Source: Portulaca oleracea
Lineage: Eukaryota; Streptophyta; Magnoliopsida; Caryophyllales; Portulacaceae
Assembly (NCBI GenBank): GCA_029582165.1
Contig: CM055868.1
Coordinates: forward strand, 7,639,501 to 7,703,500
DNA length: 64,000 nt
Direction: 5' to 3'
Shown in pieces: positions 44,144 through 55,620 of the stretch. Positions within the stretch are counted from its first letter, which is position 1. The number at the start of each line of letters is the position of its first letter. Below the pieces are notes generated by a model that saw nothing but the letters and a program-made list of their open reading frames with translations, was not told the DNA's origin and ran no database searches. The position numbers and the translations under genes are program-made.

Positions 44144-46524
44144 TTAGTTCTTTTTTATAAATTCCATGATCTTAGTATCATAAGCAGAAGAAGCCACTCT
44201 AAAACCTTCAAATCCAGCTCCTTTGGCTAAGGCTTCAAACTCTTGCTCTGTCCTTTCTTTCCCACCTGGGTTGTGAGCCAACATGATCGCGTCACAATGG
44301 AAGACTGTCCTTGCAGCTTCACTGGTTTCAGGAGCCACCGGAAGGATGAATTCGCAAACAATGACTTTGCCATGGTCAGGCAAGGCGGCGTAGCAATTCT
44401 TCAAAAACTTTGAACAATGTTCGTCACTCCAGTCATGGCAAATCCACTACAAAATTATCACACACATCATCCTTAATTAATTAGCCAAAAAGACGTTAAC
44501 ATGAAGCATTAGAACTATCAAAAACTGTTCGATTCAATGCCCGACCTATTCAATTCGGCCTAAAAAATTGAACATAGTCATATATTTTCTTTCTAAATTT
44601 CAACATTGACGGAACATTTTTGGGTATGACCATGATAATTTTCTTATTTCTATTACCTAAACTTTAATTTAGGCCAGCTAAACTTTTCCAACCCATAATA
44701 AATTCGAGAAAGGTGGGTTGATCTAAGCAAAGATTTTTTGGCATCATTGTGCTAGGGTATATTTGACAGCCTTATGCTAAAGTGTGAAATTCGTTATTGA
44801 ACCTTCACCATTCAACTTCAATTTCTTATTTTTCTAAAATCATAAAATCTAGGAATGTCGAAGACTCAAAACTAACCTTCATAAACATAGCATCTCCCTT
44901 TGGCACACTCACAAACATGTCTCCTCCTACGTGCTCAACTCCTACAAGAAAGATGCAATGTTTTAGTTTTCATTAAGAACCTCATTATACTAAACAAAAA
45001 AATTAACATTAGGGTTGATTAAAAAGCACCAATGAAACTATAACTTAGAGTGTGTTTGTTTAGTCAAAAACCTCGGGGAAATGGTCAATTTTTCCGAATT
45101 AACTTATTTTCCTCATGTTTGGTTGTACATTGACCTCGGGAAATTTTTTACAAGGGGCCCACCATGTGCAAGGTTTTCCTAGGGAAAATTTCCCTTAGGA
45201 GGGTAAAGGGAAATTTTTCCCAGAGAAATATTTCCGATGGAAAATTTTCCAGGGAAACTTTTTTCCGAGAAAAATTTTCCTATGAATCTTACCAAACACG
45301 CCCTTAGACAAATATATAAAAGTATTGTTGCTATCGTAATGATAAATACCTGGATATGTAGGTGCATCTTCGATAACATGAGGCAAATCGAAGTTAATAC
45401 CCTTGATTGTGGGATGCGTTGAGATAATCATGTTTAAAGTAGCCCCGGTGCCACCTCCTACATCTACCAAGGTGGACAAACCCTCAAATCCCTTGTAGTT
45501 ATCAAGGAGCTTCTTCATGGTAATTGTAGAATGGTTCGACATTCCACTGTTGAAGACCTTGTTGAATCTAGGATCAGTCCCATGGTACTCGAATGCAGTC
45601 ATGCCATAAGCCTTGTTAAATGGAATGCCTCCATCAAGAACTGCATCTTTTAAGTGATACCTACGATTGCCACACAAAATAATTATCTTAATATAAGGGC
45701 TCAATTAAAAATATAGATAGGAGTATCAAAAGGCTCAACATAATATGCAAACAAAATAAGGAGATAAATAAGGGGTTCATTTGTCACTTTGTCATAAAAA
45801 AAAAGAGACGAACAATTAAAACAATCTCAATCTACAAATTGGTTAACTATGTTGTCTGTGATCCCAAAAACATCAAGATCGAGCCTGATGGTAAGGATGT
45901 CTAATTCAAAATCAACCCAGACACTGATCTTCATAAAAGTTAAGCTTGCATTGCTAGCAATTGTTGCCATAAGGGAAAAGGGTAACTAGACCCGTTCATG
46001 AATTGCGTCGGGTCAGCAATCCTTGGCCCGCCAACCCGAACTGACTTTTAGGTCATATACCTCTTATCTAAACCCTGACCCGACGGATCACGTGTCGAGT
46101 CAGCAGGTCGGCTAACCCTGTGAGTTAGATTTTTTATTTTTAAAAAAAAAACACAGAAACACTTAACTTCATGCATTTTAAACCTAATTTCTACAATACT
46201 TGACGAAATTCAATTATATTCAACCACCTAAAAATAAAATTCAACATTCTGAAATTCGAACATTAAAAAAATAGGTTCCAACATAGAGTACTCTAATTAT
46301 AAAAATTTTAAAATACTTGACCAAATAAAAATTCAATATTCAAATTATCATAATTAACATTTAATTTGACCAAATAAAAGTTGCTTTTTTTTATTTTAAT
46401 ATATTATGTTAAGTCGTTGGATCGGATAAGGTTGGCGTGAAAAGTTGGCCTCGGCCGGCAAAAATTGGGCGGGTCCCGGTCCGTTAAACAAGTCCAAGGG
46501 TAACCAATAACCTCAAGCTTCATA

Positions 46525-46583
<59 letters not shown>

Positions 46584-48054
46584 TCCATCTCTTCTCTCTG
46601 GTTGCTCTCTCTACATATTTTGCAACTCAAACCAGGTAATATATCTCACTTTCTTCTTTATTTTTATCTTTGTAAAAAAAAAATATACATATATATAGTG
46701 AAATTGGATTCTAATAATCCCTACTTTTGTAAATTGTATGGCAATAATCCTACTTTCAATTTATATTTTGGTGGTCCAAAAAAAATAAAATTGTATTATA
46801 GTGGAACATAAGCGAGAGTATACCCTAAATATCATAGATTTTGTGTTGCATTTGATTCAAAACTTTGTATAACACTTTACCACGATTTTTAATGAATTTA
46901 CAGCACTTCTCCCATTTTTTTGAATTTTTTTCTATTTTTTATGATTTTTTCAATTTTATTCTTTTTAAAAAAATCATAGTAATTGCTCGGAATCTCAAAA
47001 AAATAATTTAAAAAATGTTATACCAACTATACTTCATTACCTATCTGGGGGCAGGAACGAAAAAAAACCATATGGGGTAGGCATGAAAAAAATAAAAAGA
47101 ATGTGGTGATGAATTTGGTACCACTACAATACAATTTTTTTTTTTGGACCACCAGAATACAAATTGAAAGTAGGGATTATTGTCATTCAAGTTGTAAAAG
47201 TAAGGATTATTAGAATCCAATTCCCCTATATATATACAGGGATTATTGTCATCCAATTCCCCTATATATATATATATAATAAAAGAAATTCAACTTTATA
47301 TTTGTAAATTAGTAAGTAATTATTTATCTAAACTCGGTCGTTATGGTATAGTAATATTTTAGAGACATGCAAGTGAAAATATCAAGGCAGACACATAAAT
47401 ACTGCTTTATTTTATTTTTTTGGAGACATGCAAGTGAAAATATGGAGGGGGGGGGGGGGGGGGAAGCATATATGTGTTGTCTACCTACCTACATAGACTT
47501 GGACTATGTAATAATTTACCAGATTAGAAGGAAATGACTTCAAACATTAGTTATCCTTAATCCCCATTAGTTTTGTCAATGAATCTAATAACCCATAAAT
47601 AAGTAAATGACCTTTCCATAAGAGACAGAGAGATAACATACCAGCTTTCCATGAGAACCTTGTCCTGGTTCATAAGAGACAGAGCACTCAATGTGACCCC
47701 CTCCTCATTCCTGGTCAAGAACTGGCAAACCCGGGCGAGCCCATATAGCCTCTCGACCCGCCCATCCGGGTGGGTCCGGATGGAGTATGACAGAACTTGG
47801 TAGCTGGCGAGGAGCCGGAGCATTCGGTCCAGCATGTTGGCTGCATCCGGGTTTGCAGTGGGAAGCTGGACCGTGATCTCAGCTGGGGAGAGGTGGGCCC
47901 CCGGACCGGCCCTCTTGATGATCTCCAGCACATCCAGCTCGATCACCGCTTTGAGGACCATTGGTGGGACCGACCCGCTCGTGATTGTCATCGCGAACGA
48001 GCAGGCCTCGTCCTCGCACATCTGGGTCGGGTTCTCGGATGGGGTGGAACCCAT
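44144..48054 (-). CDS. Caffeic acid O-methyltransferase-type gene (COMT2), 4 exons
   Basis: Exons (minus strand) 48054-47642, 45660-45350, 44941-44877 and 44446-44144, all with GT-AG introns, give 363 residues. The second to fourth exons have exactly the COMT1 lengths. The start is [11 protein letters not shown]. It retains the canonical SAM loop DVGGGTGA (204-211), the catalytic His267 (WICHDW), Glu295 and Glu327 (GGKERT), and the pocket residues of known COMTs ([22 protein letters not shown]). COMTs methylate the 3/5-hydroxyl of caffeoyl and 5-hydroxyconiferyl-type phenolics with SAM in the cytosol, in lignin and related pathways; a related phenolic or alkaloid substrate cannot be excluded. 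Introns are 1981, 408 and 430 bp, against about 100 bp in COMT1, because of inserted elements. The frame is fully open. Confidence 0.9.
45048..45303. mobile_element. Tourist-like MITE, copy 2, in COMT2 intron 2, TSD TTA
   Basis: 256 bp. Ends are GAGTGTGTTTG and CAAACACGCCC, with TTA at 45045-45047 and 45304-45306. It matches 33610-33864 in the opposite orientation and makes up more than half of intron 2. Splice sites are not touched. Confidence 0.75.
45661..46524. other. First part of COMT2 intron 1, no gene
   Basis: Contains a GC-richer block (about 45980-46500) with ACCCG/CGGGT words typical of plant DNA transposon ends, but no matching termini could be fixed. Confidence 0.4.
46525..46581. 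repeat. (TC)n(TA)n microsatellite in COMT2 intron 1
   Basis: About 7 TC then about 21 TA units. Confidence 0.9.
46698..47227. mobile_element. Foldback MITE in a TA repeat, copy 1 (COMT2 intron 1)
   Basis: Arms of about 110 bp: AAATTGGATTCTAATAATCC at the left and its complement at the right, around a core that contains ATCATAGATTTTGTGTTGCA. Both sides are TA repeats. A partial second right end (GGGATTATTGTCATCCAATT) follows at 47238-47265. Copy 2 lies at 56121-56653. Confidence 0.8.
47446..47463. repeat. G homopolymer in COMT2 intron 1
   Basis: About 18 consecutive G, in an AT-rich setting on the minus-strand intron (C run in the transcript). Confidence 0.9.
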
Positions 48055-48171
48055 TTTTGGTTGGGTTAAGGGAGGATGGAAGAAAAACAGAGGAAGGAAG
48101 AAAACAAAGTGTTGGAGGTGGGGGAGTGAGTTTAGCTAGGTTGGCTTAGTGACTTAACTTTGTGGGTGATG

Positions 48172-48177
48172 TTTATA
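48172..48177 (-). promoter_or_regulatory. TATA box of COMT2
   Basis: TATAAA on the minus strand (CCGATATAAACATC), about 120 bp before the start codon. Confidence 0.65.
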
Positions 48178-49511
48178 TCGGAGTCTTTTTTGAGCTCAAC
48201 AAGTCACCAACCAACCATCACTTTAGTGAGTAGGTTGATCAAAATTTGGGTGGGGACTATAACAAGGCTAATTAAGGTGACAAAGAATATTAGTCATAAA
48301 AAGAATATTATTATAATATTTTAAAAATAAAATATAAAATAAAATATTACAGAGAAAACATAAAAAAATTTCAACGTTACTATGAAAATTCTTAATGGTG
48401 AAAAAATTAATTTACGATGGCATGATTTATAAACAAAATTTTTATTTTCTAACGCGTATCTCATTGAAACTTGAATATTTTATATGTTAATTTAAATAAA
48501 TGAAAGCTAATGACATTTTCTCTATTTTAATTGATGGTAGTGGTAGTTTTTATTGGAAAAGTTGAGTGATATTTATTACTTAGTTTAAAAGGTTGAGTGA
48601 GATTTTTATTCAAACAATCTATTAACAGGTTCACAACTCGTTATGGCAGGTTTGAATAGCATTTTTTACTAATTTGAAAAGTTGAGTGACAATGATAACA
48701 GTTTTTAAAATTCAATAACAATTTTTACTATAATAGAAAATTGATTGGCAATTTTTTATGATGTATAATTTTCATATTTGAATTGCAATTGTCATTAGGT
48801 ATAACAATACATAATTTCATTTGTCGGCGGTAGAAGATTCTCATGGCATTGTTGTGTTTTTTTCTATAAAGAAAGTATGTCCGATATAGACATCCAATTT
48901 AGGTGTAATTTGAAGAATGTATAAACTTCACATTTGAATAAAATTCTTTTAGGTTTAACTCAGATCTATCAAAATCCTATCTGATTCAATTTATTTAACT
49001 CAACCTAAAAGAACCATTTTGATGATGCGATTAAAAAACATTATTTTGATGTTTAGTGACAAAGTATTAAGGGTCAAAATATAGGATCCCAACACTCTTA
49101 TATATTTTTTACGTACATAAATAGAGAATATGTTAGGACGTCTAATATTATCAAATTATATAAGGTTAAGGTAAGATTTAGTATTATATAAGGAGATTAT
49201 GATATCGTACTTAACTAGCTGTGTTGTCTTTGATATTAAAAAGATGTCCGACCCATAAAATAATGAAAATTTCGAAGGGAATGCAAGACGCTACACCTTA
49301 GCATTGGATGAGAAGCCAATTGATGACAAGGTAGTTGGTCATTAGAAATCGAAATTTGGTAGCAAAATGACAAGAGCGGCTGATATTTTGATGATAATGC
49401 TTCTGTTTTCTAGACTTTGCCACACCAACTCTTTCACCAACTGCTGGGGGGTCTCTCAACCCACCACCCCCGGCATTTGGGGGGGGGGGTGCATACACAC
49501 ACAAAAAATAG
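48178..49511. other. Upstream region of COMT2, no further gene
   Basis: Strongly AT-rich, with GTTGAGTGA.A-type words repeated around 48550-48690 and a run of 10 G near 49481-49490. No gene recognised. Confidence 0.45.
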
Positions 49512-49515
49512 TTTA

Positions 49516-49685
49516 GGATGCGTTTGGTTTGTCAAAAATTTTGAAGTAATGGTCAATTTTTCTGAATTGAGTTATTTTCTTTATGTTTGGATATATGTTA
49601 ATTTTGGGAAAACTTTCATAGTAGGCCCATAATTTCTTTCATCTTCCTATGAAAAATTTTTCCTATAAGACCAACCAAACGCTCC
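49516..49685. mobile_element. Tourist-like MITE, copy 3, TSD TTTA
   Basis: 170 bp. Ends GGATGCGTTTGG and CCAAACGCTCC; TTTA on both sides (49512-49515 and 49686-49689). Shorter than copies 1 and 2. Confidence 0.65.
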
Positions 49686-50768
49686 TTTAATAAAATTGTA
49701 AAAGAAAACCCATAACAAAATAGTTGATTGTCAATAGTTCCGACGAGTCTATCAAAAAGTTGCTCGTTTTTTTTACTAATTCTAAGGTGGGAGATTTGTA
49801 ATCATGCATAACCCAAAAATATTAACCAATCCAATTTTTCAATCTTTTTCTCTAGTTTTCTTTGCTTATTTTGCCTACAAATATAAAATATATACCTTGT
49901 GTATCACTTCTGTGGTGATTGTAGGGCTAGCAATGAGTCAAACCAGTTTGTGAGCTTTTACGAGCTAGCTCGGCGAGAAGTTCAATAAGTCCGACTCGCT
50001 ATAAGCTTGAGTTCGCTTAGGCTCAATGAGTCAAGCCCAACCCAAGGAAGCTCGGCTCAAGAGATTATGTTTCATAATATAATTTTATAAATAAAATTAC
50101 TTTATTCATATAAATTGAAACTTGTGCTTTTGTAGATTTTTTTTTATGTGTTTTAAATTCACAATCATAAATATTTTTCAGTGTCGCTATAAAATTATTT
50201 TATTTTACATCCTAGAATTGTTACTTTGAATTAAATAAAATCTTATATCATTATCCGACTTTGTTATAAGTGTTGTTTTTTTTCCTAATTTCTATTTAAA
50301 CGTATATCATTTATTATCACCTTGTGAGTCAACTAAATGACAATGAACAAGTATTGGCTCGTCAAAGCTCGTGAGGGCTCGGCAGGCCCGGTCTTGATAT
50401 TTATGGGGCCTCAGGCAATATATTAGATCAATTTGTAGTTGGGGCCCTTTTTAAAAAATGTGTCAACATTAATACTAAACGAAGATATTAAGAATTTATG
50501 TGTCCCTATGAAATACTAATTTTCATGTATTATGTAAGACCGTCTTACCATACATTTATTGTAAGATGTATTATTTTGTAGTGACTATTTATCAAGATAG
50601 GGACGATTAATAATTTATTTGCAAATAAAAGTCGCTGGCATAATAATTATTGGTCATGTTCGTGTTAAAAAGTCATTCTAATATCATTTTCACTTATTTG
50701 TCATAGCAAAATATTTAAAAAGTCACTCTATAAGGAGTCCGTCTCACGATAAATTTATGTGAGACGAT

Positions 50769-52453
50769 TGTACAGCGGTTTGCAGGCCAGTGTAAATTGT
50801 CGAACTCAAGGAGCCTGTGGCCTAAATTCTCGTATTTTGTTTCGGTTTTAGCCTTGAATCAAGAAATAAATTACGGAGCAAAGATCACTTTGATTATGAC
50901 AAAATTAAAACTAGAAAGATGATTAACTAGGTGATAATTAGACAAAGAGAGGTTCGGGGGTTTTAGACACTTAATGGAATCTTTGATCAAGGAGTTTTCA
51001 TGACTAAAGCGCATAAAGTTGGATTTATCCATGGAACAACGCGGGAAAGGGGCCACGATGAATCTCCTCCCTCGAGGAAGATTCAAATTAACTACCCTAT
51101 GTCCACCATGGACCATCGGGGTTGAGAATTGCGTTAATTCCTAGTTAAGCCTACACTTACCCTCGTAAGCGTAGACCTAACTATCCCACTCTAGGCTTCC
51201 CATTGAGTGTATAACGATTCAAAGAGCTCTCGGACCTTGAACCGCCACCCCCAATGAGAAGACACCAAGTGGAAATAGACTCCTCCAACTAAAACACACT
51301 TTAATCAATAAACACCTTAGCCAAAACCCATTAAGGCCTTAATCACCCCCTCACCTCAAAGAAGGTTAGCCTCTAAACATGGTGGAGAAATTAGCAACAC
51401 ACAACCAATAAAACCATAGCATGGTTCTACTCAAAGGATGTATATTAAAATTAACCACTATAATTAACAACATAAAACTACACTAAACACAAGCAACAAA
51501 GCATTTGGAAACATTAAAATGAGGAGAAAAGAGATTATACCTAAATGGATGAGCAATAAATTGACAATAAATGAAGAGCAATAATACCCAAATGATGAAG
51601 AGCAATTGGCCTTGATTGAAGAAAGTAATTAATCAACAAAATAAAAGTTAATCCCCCAAAAGCTAATCCTAAAACTCTTGAAAGATAGAAGATGTAAAGA
51701 GAAAGAAAATAAAGCTCAAGTTTTGATTCCGCTCCCTCCCAAAACCCCCCCCCCCCTTGAAATGACAAGACGGGCTATTTAAACAAAGGGGAAGAAGGGC
51801 CAGAACACAGTCGTTTTGGCCGAAAATTATGTAGGAAATAAGGTCGTCGCGAACGCTACGGACATCGTAGCGTTCGTTACGACTCAAAGCAGGCGAACAT
51901 TTCAGCTCCAAGGCGTCCGCTATGCCCAGCGTCGCGACCCAGTCAATCATCCGTAGCGAACGCTACAACCGTCAGCAGGAAAACTTTGAAAATCAGGGCT
52001 TCATCGTAGCGGGCGCTATGAATGGGGTAGCGACCGCTACGGCCTTCGCGTAACCTTCCGCTGGGCTCGTAACGATCGCTACAATAGGCGTAGCGACCGC
52101 TACGCTCTTCAAGTGATCTTCCATCTATGGGGGCGTAGCGATCGCTACAGCTGTTGTAGCGAATGCTACGAGCCTGGATGCCCCCATACTTAGCCTTTTG
52201 GCCCGAATCCCTCTCCTTTACGCACGGCTGGTCTCCCTTGCTTCCCGGGTCTTCACCACGGCATCAAATCGGCTCCAAAGGTCTTGGGATGACCGAGTTA
52301 TCGCCTTTTTCCGCAACTTCGCCCTCTTTTATTATTCTCCGAACTTAATACCTAAAAATCACAAAACACGTAATAAATAACCATTTTATCAGGGAACAGC
52401 AATAGACTTGGGCGTAAATGAGTGGTATTTAGCCCCTAAATTGGGACTAAACA
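50769..52453 (-). mobile_element. Gypsy solo LTR (LTR D), 1685 bp
   Basis: TGTACAGCGG...GGGACTAAACA. The flanks ACGAT and CCGAT match at 4 of 5. Its length and plan equal LTRs A-C, including the AACTAAACA-like end, TATA-like TATTTAAA at 51777-51784 and a palindromic array about 60 bp further. No gag or PBS lies next to it. A run of 12 C is at about 51746-51757. Confidence 0.7.
51842..52172. repeat. Palindromic word array in solo LTR D
   Basis: About nine words of the form TAGCGNNCGCTAC (TAGCGAACGCTAC, TAGCGACCGCTAC twice, TAACGATCGCTAC, TAGCGATCGCTAC and others), some paired with TAGCGTTCGTTACG. Word sequence differs from the arrays in LTRs A, C and E. Confidence 0.8.
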
Positions 52454-52657
52454 CCGATCTTATAATAGAATTTGCGTTAATCCAAAATGTGGATCTTCTA
52501 TGCTCAAAAATGCATTGCAAAAAGAAAATTTGTCATTCGAGTATTAATGTAAATATAATCACAGTCTGATCTAAAAACTATTTTTGAACATTTACGTAGT
52601 GTATATTTTACATGCTATGCATCTTATTTTGATAAAAATAAATAAACCTCATTCCCA

Positions 52658-52685
52658 TTAGATTAGATTAGATTAGATTAGATTA
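52658..52685. repeat. (TTAGA)n microsatellite
   Basis: About five pentanucleotide units of the GATTA/TTAGA type. Confidence 0.85.
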
Positions 52686-53548
52686 GTTGTCCGAGTTACC
52701 GTCTTTGGTTGTGTAAGAAACAACAATAGGCTAAAAAAAGGGTTTAAATTAAAGATATCTCACTCACATGTTGTGCATCATCCTTTTGATAATGATAATA
52801 ATAAAGCAATCTTCTCACTATTTTAATTAATTATTATTTTGGTTTCATCTACTTACTCAAAAATTAATACATTATTAGTTAATCAATTAATTAATTTAGA
52901 TAACTTACTATGGAGATTAAAATTTAAAATTAATTAATTAATTAATATCAGTACTTTGGTATATCTACTTGTCTAAAATTTACAATAAAAACCCTAAGTT
53001 TTTATTTTTAATAATTTAGGATAGAAGCCCACATTATATATTCATTATTAAATCCAATTAAAAAGACCCTGGGCCCATATGCATATATAATAGGGTACCC
53101 TATATAATATTACCAAGTGGAGTGGGTCCAAATTGTAAGATAAATTAGGCTAGGCCTAATCCAATTTACTTCAACGTCCAACACACCACCTGGTGAGGCA
53201 CTGAAGCGGTGAGTTGGGCCGTTGGGCCCATACGCAGATACAATGCTAACACAGGTTTATATCAGTGGTAGATGGTGAGGCCCTGTAAGAAAACTTTTAC
53301 TTGCATTGGGGCCCTTAAACTTAAGCTATTTTTTTAGAAAGACCCTGGGCCCTGGGCGGTTGCCCCTTGGGCCTACCCCAGGGTCGGGCCTGGGGGCTCG
53401 AGAACCTTGGCGAGTCAAGCCGCGACCCTAATTTTTCGTGCTCGTCAAGCTCGCGAGCCAAGTCATGCCTATAAATTAGGTCACGAGCCAAGCTTCGAGC
53501 CTACCAAGCTCGGGCTCGTCTCGATTCATTGCTAGCCCTAGGTGCTTG

Positions 53549-53938
53549 TATGTCCAAATTCCAAAAGGACATCCTGGACCTTCTTCAGTAACACCTTTTT
53601 AGTAGTGTTTAATATTTTGACAAGATAAAATACTAATCAATTGAGTGTTGGCCTGGTGTTTGTTAAGCTAGGATTTTAATTATTATTTAAAATGTCAACA
53701 TTTAACTTTAAAAGGTAATGTTTCATGTTATTCTGAACAAAAAATATCAATAGCAGATTTCGTCTTTCAAAACTAATCACATTATTTCATATCAGTTTAT
53801 ATTAATTAAATGGTCAAACATAAAAAGAAAGGGATGGATGGTGGTAGGGAGTTAAAGGTGGGATGTCAAACCGATGAAAATAAAATATTCATATTTATTG
53901 TAAGTATCCCGCGCATCGCACAAGTTTAAACTTTAAAA
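53549..53938. other. Gene-free intergenic DNA
   Basis: AT-rich; the TTTAATATTTTGACAAGATAAAATA part resembles the tandem repeat at 769-896. Confidence 0.4.
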
Positions 53939-53947
53939 CTAGTATTA

Positions 53948-54286
53948 GGAATTTTGGACGCTAATATACTGAATTTTTGGGGTATTGGACAATAATACAC
54001 TGAACTTTGACCTTGGACAATAATGCACTGAACTTTGGGGGGTGTTGGACAATAATGCACTCGAGACAATTTCGACGGTGGCGAACTTGGTGACAATCTT
54101 ACGTGACAGACTGAAAAGACAAATATTTTTGGACCAATTCATCTCCTCCACCCGCTACATAGGATTGCCACCAAGTTAGTCATTGCCAAAATCATAGTAA
54201 GTGCATTATTGTTCAACACCCCCCAAAGTTCAGTGCATTATTGTCCAATACCCCAAAAAATTCAGTATATTAGCATCCAAAAACCC
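53948..54286. mobile_element. Mutator-like foldback MITE with 9-bp TSD
   Basis: CTAGTATTA lies exactly at 53939-53947 and 54287-54295. The ends are GGAATTTTGGACGCTAAT and (reverse complement) GGGTTTTTGGATGCTAAT. The arms of about 150 bp contain the repeated word GGACAATAATGCACTGAACT (two to three copies in each arm). A 9-bp duplication is typical of Mutator-like elements. Confidence 0.85.
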
Positions 54287-54343
54287 CTAGTATTATAGAA
54301 CATGATAAATAGCCTCTCGCGTGGGATGAGCTAGTCACAAGTA

Positions 54344-54605
54344 CTATCTCTATTTCATTATATTTGTCAATCTACATAACTTGAAAAAACCAATACATAT
54401 TGAAAATTGAGGTGAAAAGTTTACAGTTTACCCAAACTACCCCTAATTTAATATAATATAATAGTTGTTGGAACTGAAACAAGTGATAAATAAATTTATT
54501 AATTTAGGTCAAAAAGGAATGACAATTGTGGAAATTGTAAGAAAGACAAATATTTTGAGACAAAGAAATTAGGTAAAATGACAAATATTTTGGGACGGAG
54601 ATATT
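54344..54605. mobile_element. Stowaway-like MITE
   Basis: About 260 bp, with CTATCTCTATTTCATTATAT at the left and a right end whose complement reads ATATCTCCGTCCCAAAATAT; both continue TTTGTCA. TA on both sides. The CTCCGTCCC-TATTTGTC plan is known from Stowaway (Tc1/mariner) MITEs. Confidence 0.6.
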
Positions 54606-54699
54606 ACTTCATATAAAAAAAGCTTTCAAAAAAATCGTACCAACACTTTGAATCCAACTCCAAAAAAAAAATCCTTACAAATTAAAGAAATTTCTTTAA

Positions 54700-55620
54700 A
54701 TAAAAACTATCCTAAACATATTAATCTAGGTATACACAAAAGCTAATTCTGAAAACGCACTTATCAATAATTTTACCATAAGTCTACACAATGGAAAGGA
54801 GAAAAATACCTAAAATCAAACTTATAGAGTAGTGGCCAAGTTAAACCTCTAACTTAATTTTTTCAAACTCATAAAAGGTTGAAGATCACAAAGAAAGATC
54901 AACTCTCACATCTTCTTTATCTTTTTCCCATCCTTCTTGAAGTGCTCCACAATTTCAACTTAACCATCGATGATCGAAATGTCAATTTCGCTGCTAAGTA
55001 TCATAACTATTACTTTAGATCCCTAATTTCTAACCCGAACATCGACAAGGCTTCCACTACATAAGTAAGCATCAATGTCAGAATCAAATCTTGAGATTTC
55101 AATCTCGTTTACCATCTTCTGTTCAACATTGTAGCAAATCAACTTTTCCCTCTGCCAAATAAATACTTGACTTCTCGACCCTCTGTAAAAAAGGGGTAAT
55201 TCTAAGTTTCGGAATATAGAGATTTTAGGATCATGATGGCTGAAAAGCTTCATCCAAAACTCATTCATGATCCACACATCGAATGTTGAACACAAATGAA
55301 CTATCGATAAACACAAATGTCCATCTAAAACCCCCAAGTAGGACTCATCACCTTTTCAAAAGTCATTAATGTCTTGAAAGGTAGACATCATGAGGTTATT
55401 TTCACGTCGCTCAGTTCGAAGATCGAAGCAACTTATCACATACATGTCATCCGGATAGTTGTATTCCAACCAATGGACTAAATGATTCTTAGTTAAGACA
55501 CAAATTGCATATTGAGTCGACTCTAAGATATCCCAAGAATCACATAATTTCTCATCAACCAATCTCCAACTACGTACTACCCTTCAAACCGTACACCATA
55601 ACATCCTTCTTAACACTACT
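54700..55620 (-). pseudogene. F-box-associated (FBA) domain pseudogene, copy 1
   Basis: From 55620 downward there is a VYGLKGST-WRL start, then WDILESTQYAICVL, LVHWLEY, MYVISCFDLRTE, GVLDGHLCLSIVHL, DVWIMNEFWMKLFSHH and LICYNVEQKMVNEIEI, ending at 55023. These are the sheet motifs of FBA_1 domains, which in F-box proteins choose targets for SCF ubiquitin ligases. The N-terminal F-box is absent and there are frame breaks near 55590 and 55345. Homology to copy 3 (60440-61465) continues through the 3' flank to about 54700, so a whole segment was duplicated in inverted orientation. Confidence 0.75.

Larger units (their letters stand above)
50383..53393. mobile_element. Second hAT-like element nested in the first
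   Basis: Ends CAGGCCCGGTC and (reverse complement of the right) CCAGGCCCGACC. The flanks GGGCTCGG (50375-50382) and GGGCTCGA (53394-53401) match at 7 of 8. A GTAAGACCGTCTTAC hairpin is at about 50534. No transposase is seen. The exact right end may be one base off. Confidence 0.6.
49922..53540. mobile_element. Non-autonomous hAT element, outer shell of a nest
   Basis: TIRs TAGGGCTAGCAATGAGTC and (reverse complement of the right) TAGGGCTAGCAATGAATC. The flanks GGTGATTG (49914-49921) and GGTGCTTG (53541-53548) match at 7 of 8, a good 8-bp hAT duplication. The ends are rich in GAGCTCG/CGAGC words, and there is no transposase. The inside is occupied by a second hAT and a solo LTR. Confidence 0.75.

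Noticed and set aside
45179..45704. Reading COMT2 exon 2 through into the Tourist-like MITE as one protein
   Set aside because: The GT donor at 45349 and the equal exon length in COMT1 show that the exon ends at 45350.
48178..49511. A shared bidirectional regulatory region upstream of COMT2
   Set aside because: No second gene is present on the other side, and no conserved block with the COMT1 upstream region was seen apart from the TATA box.
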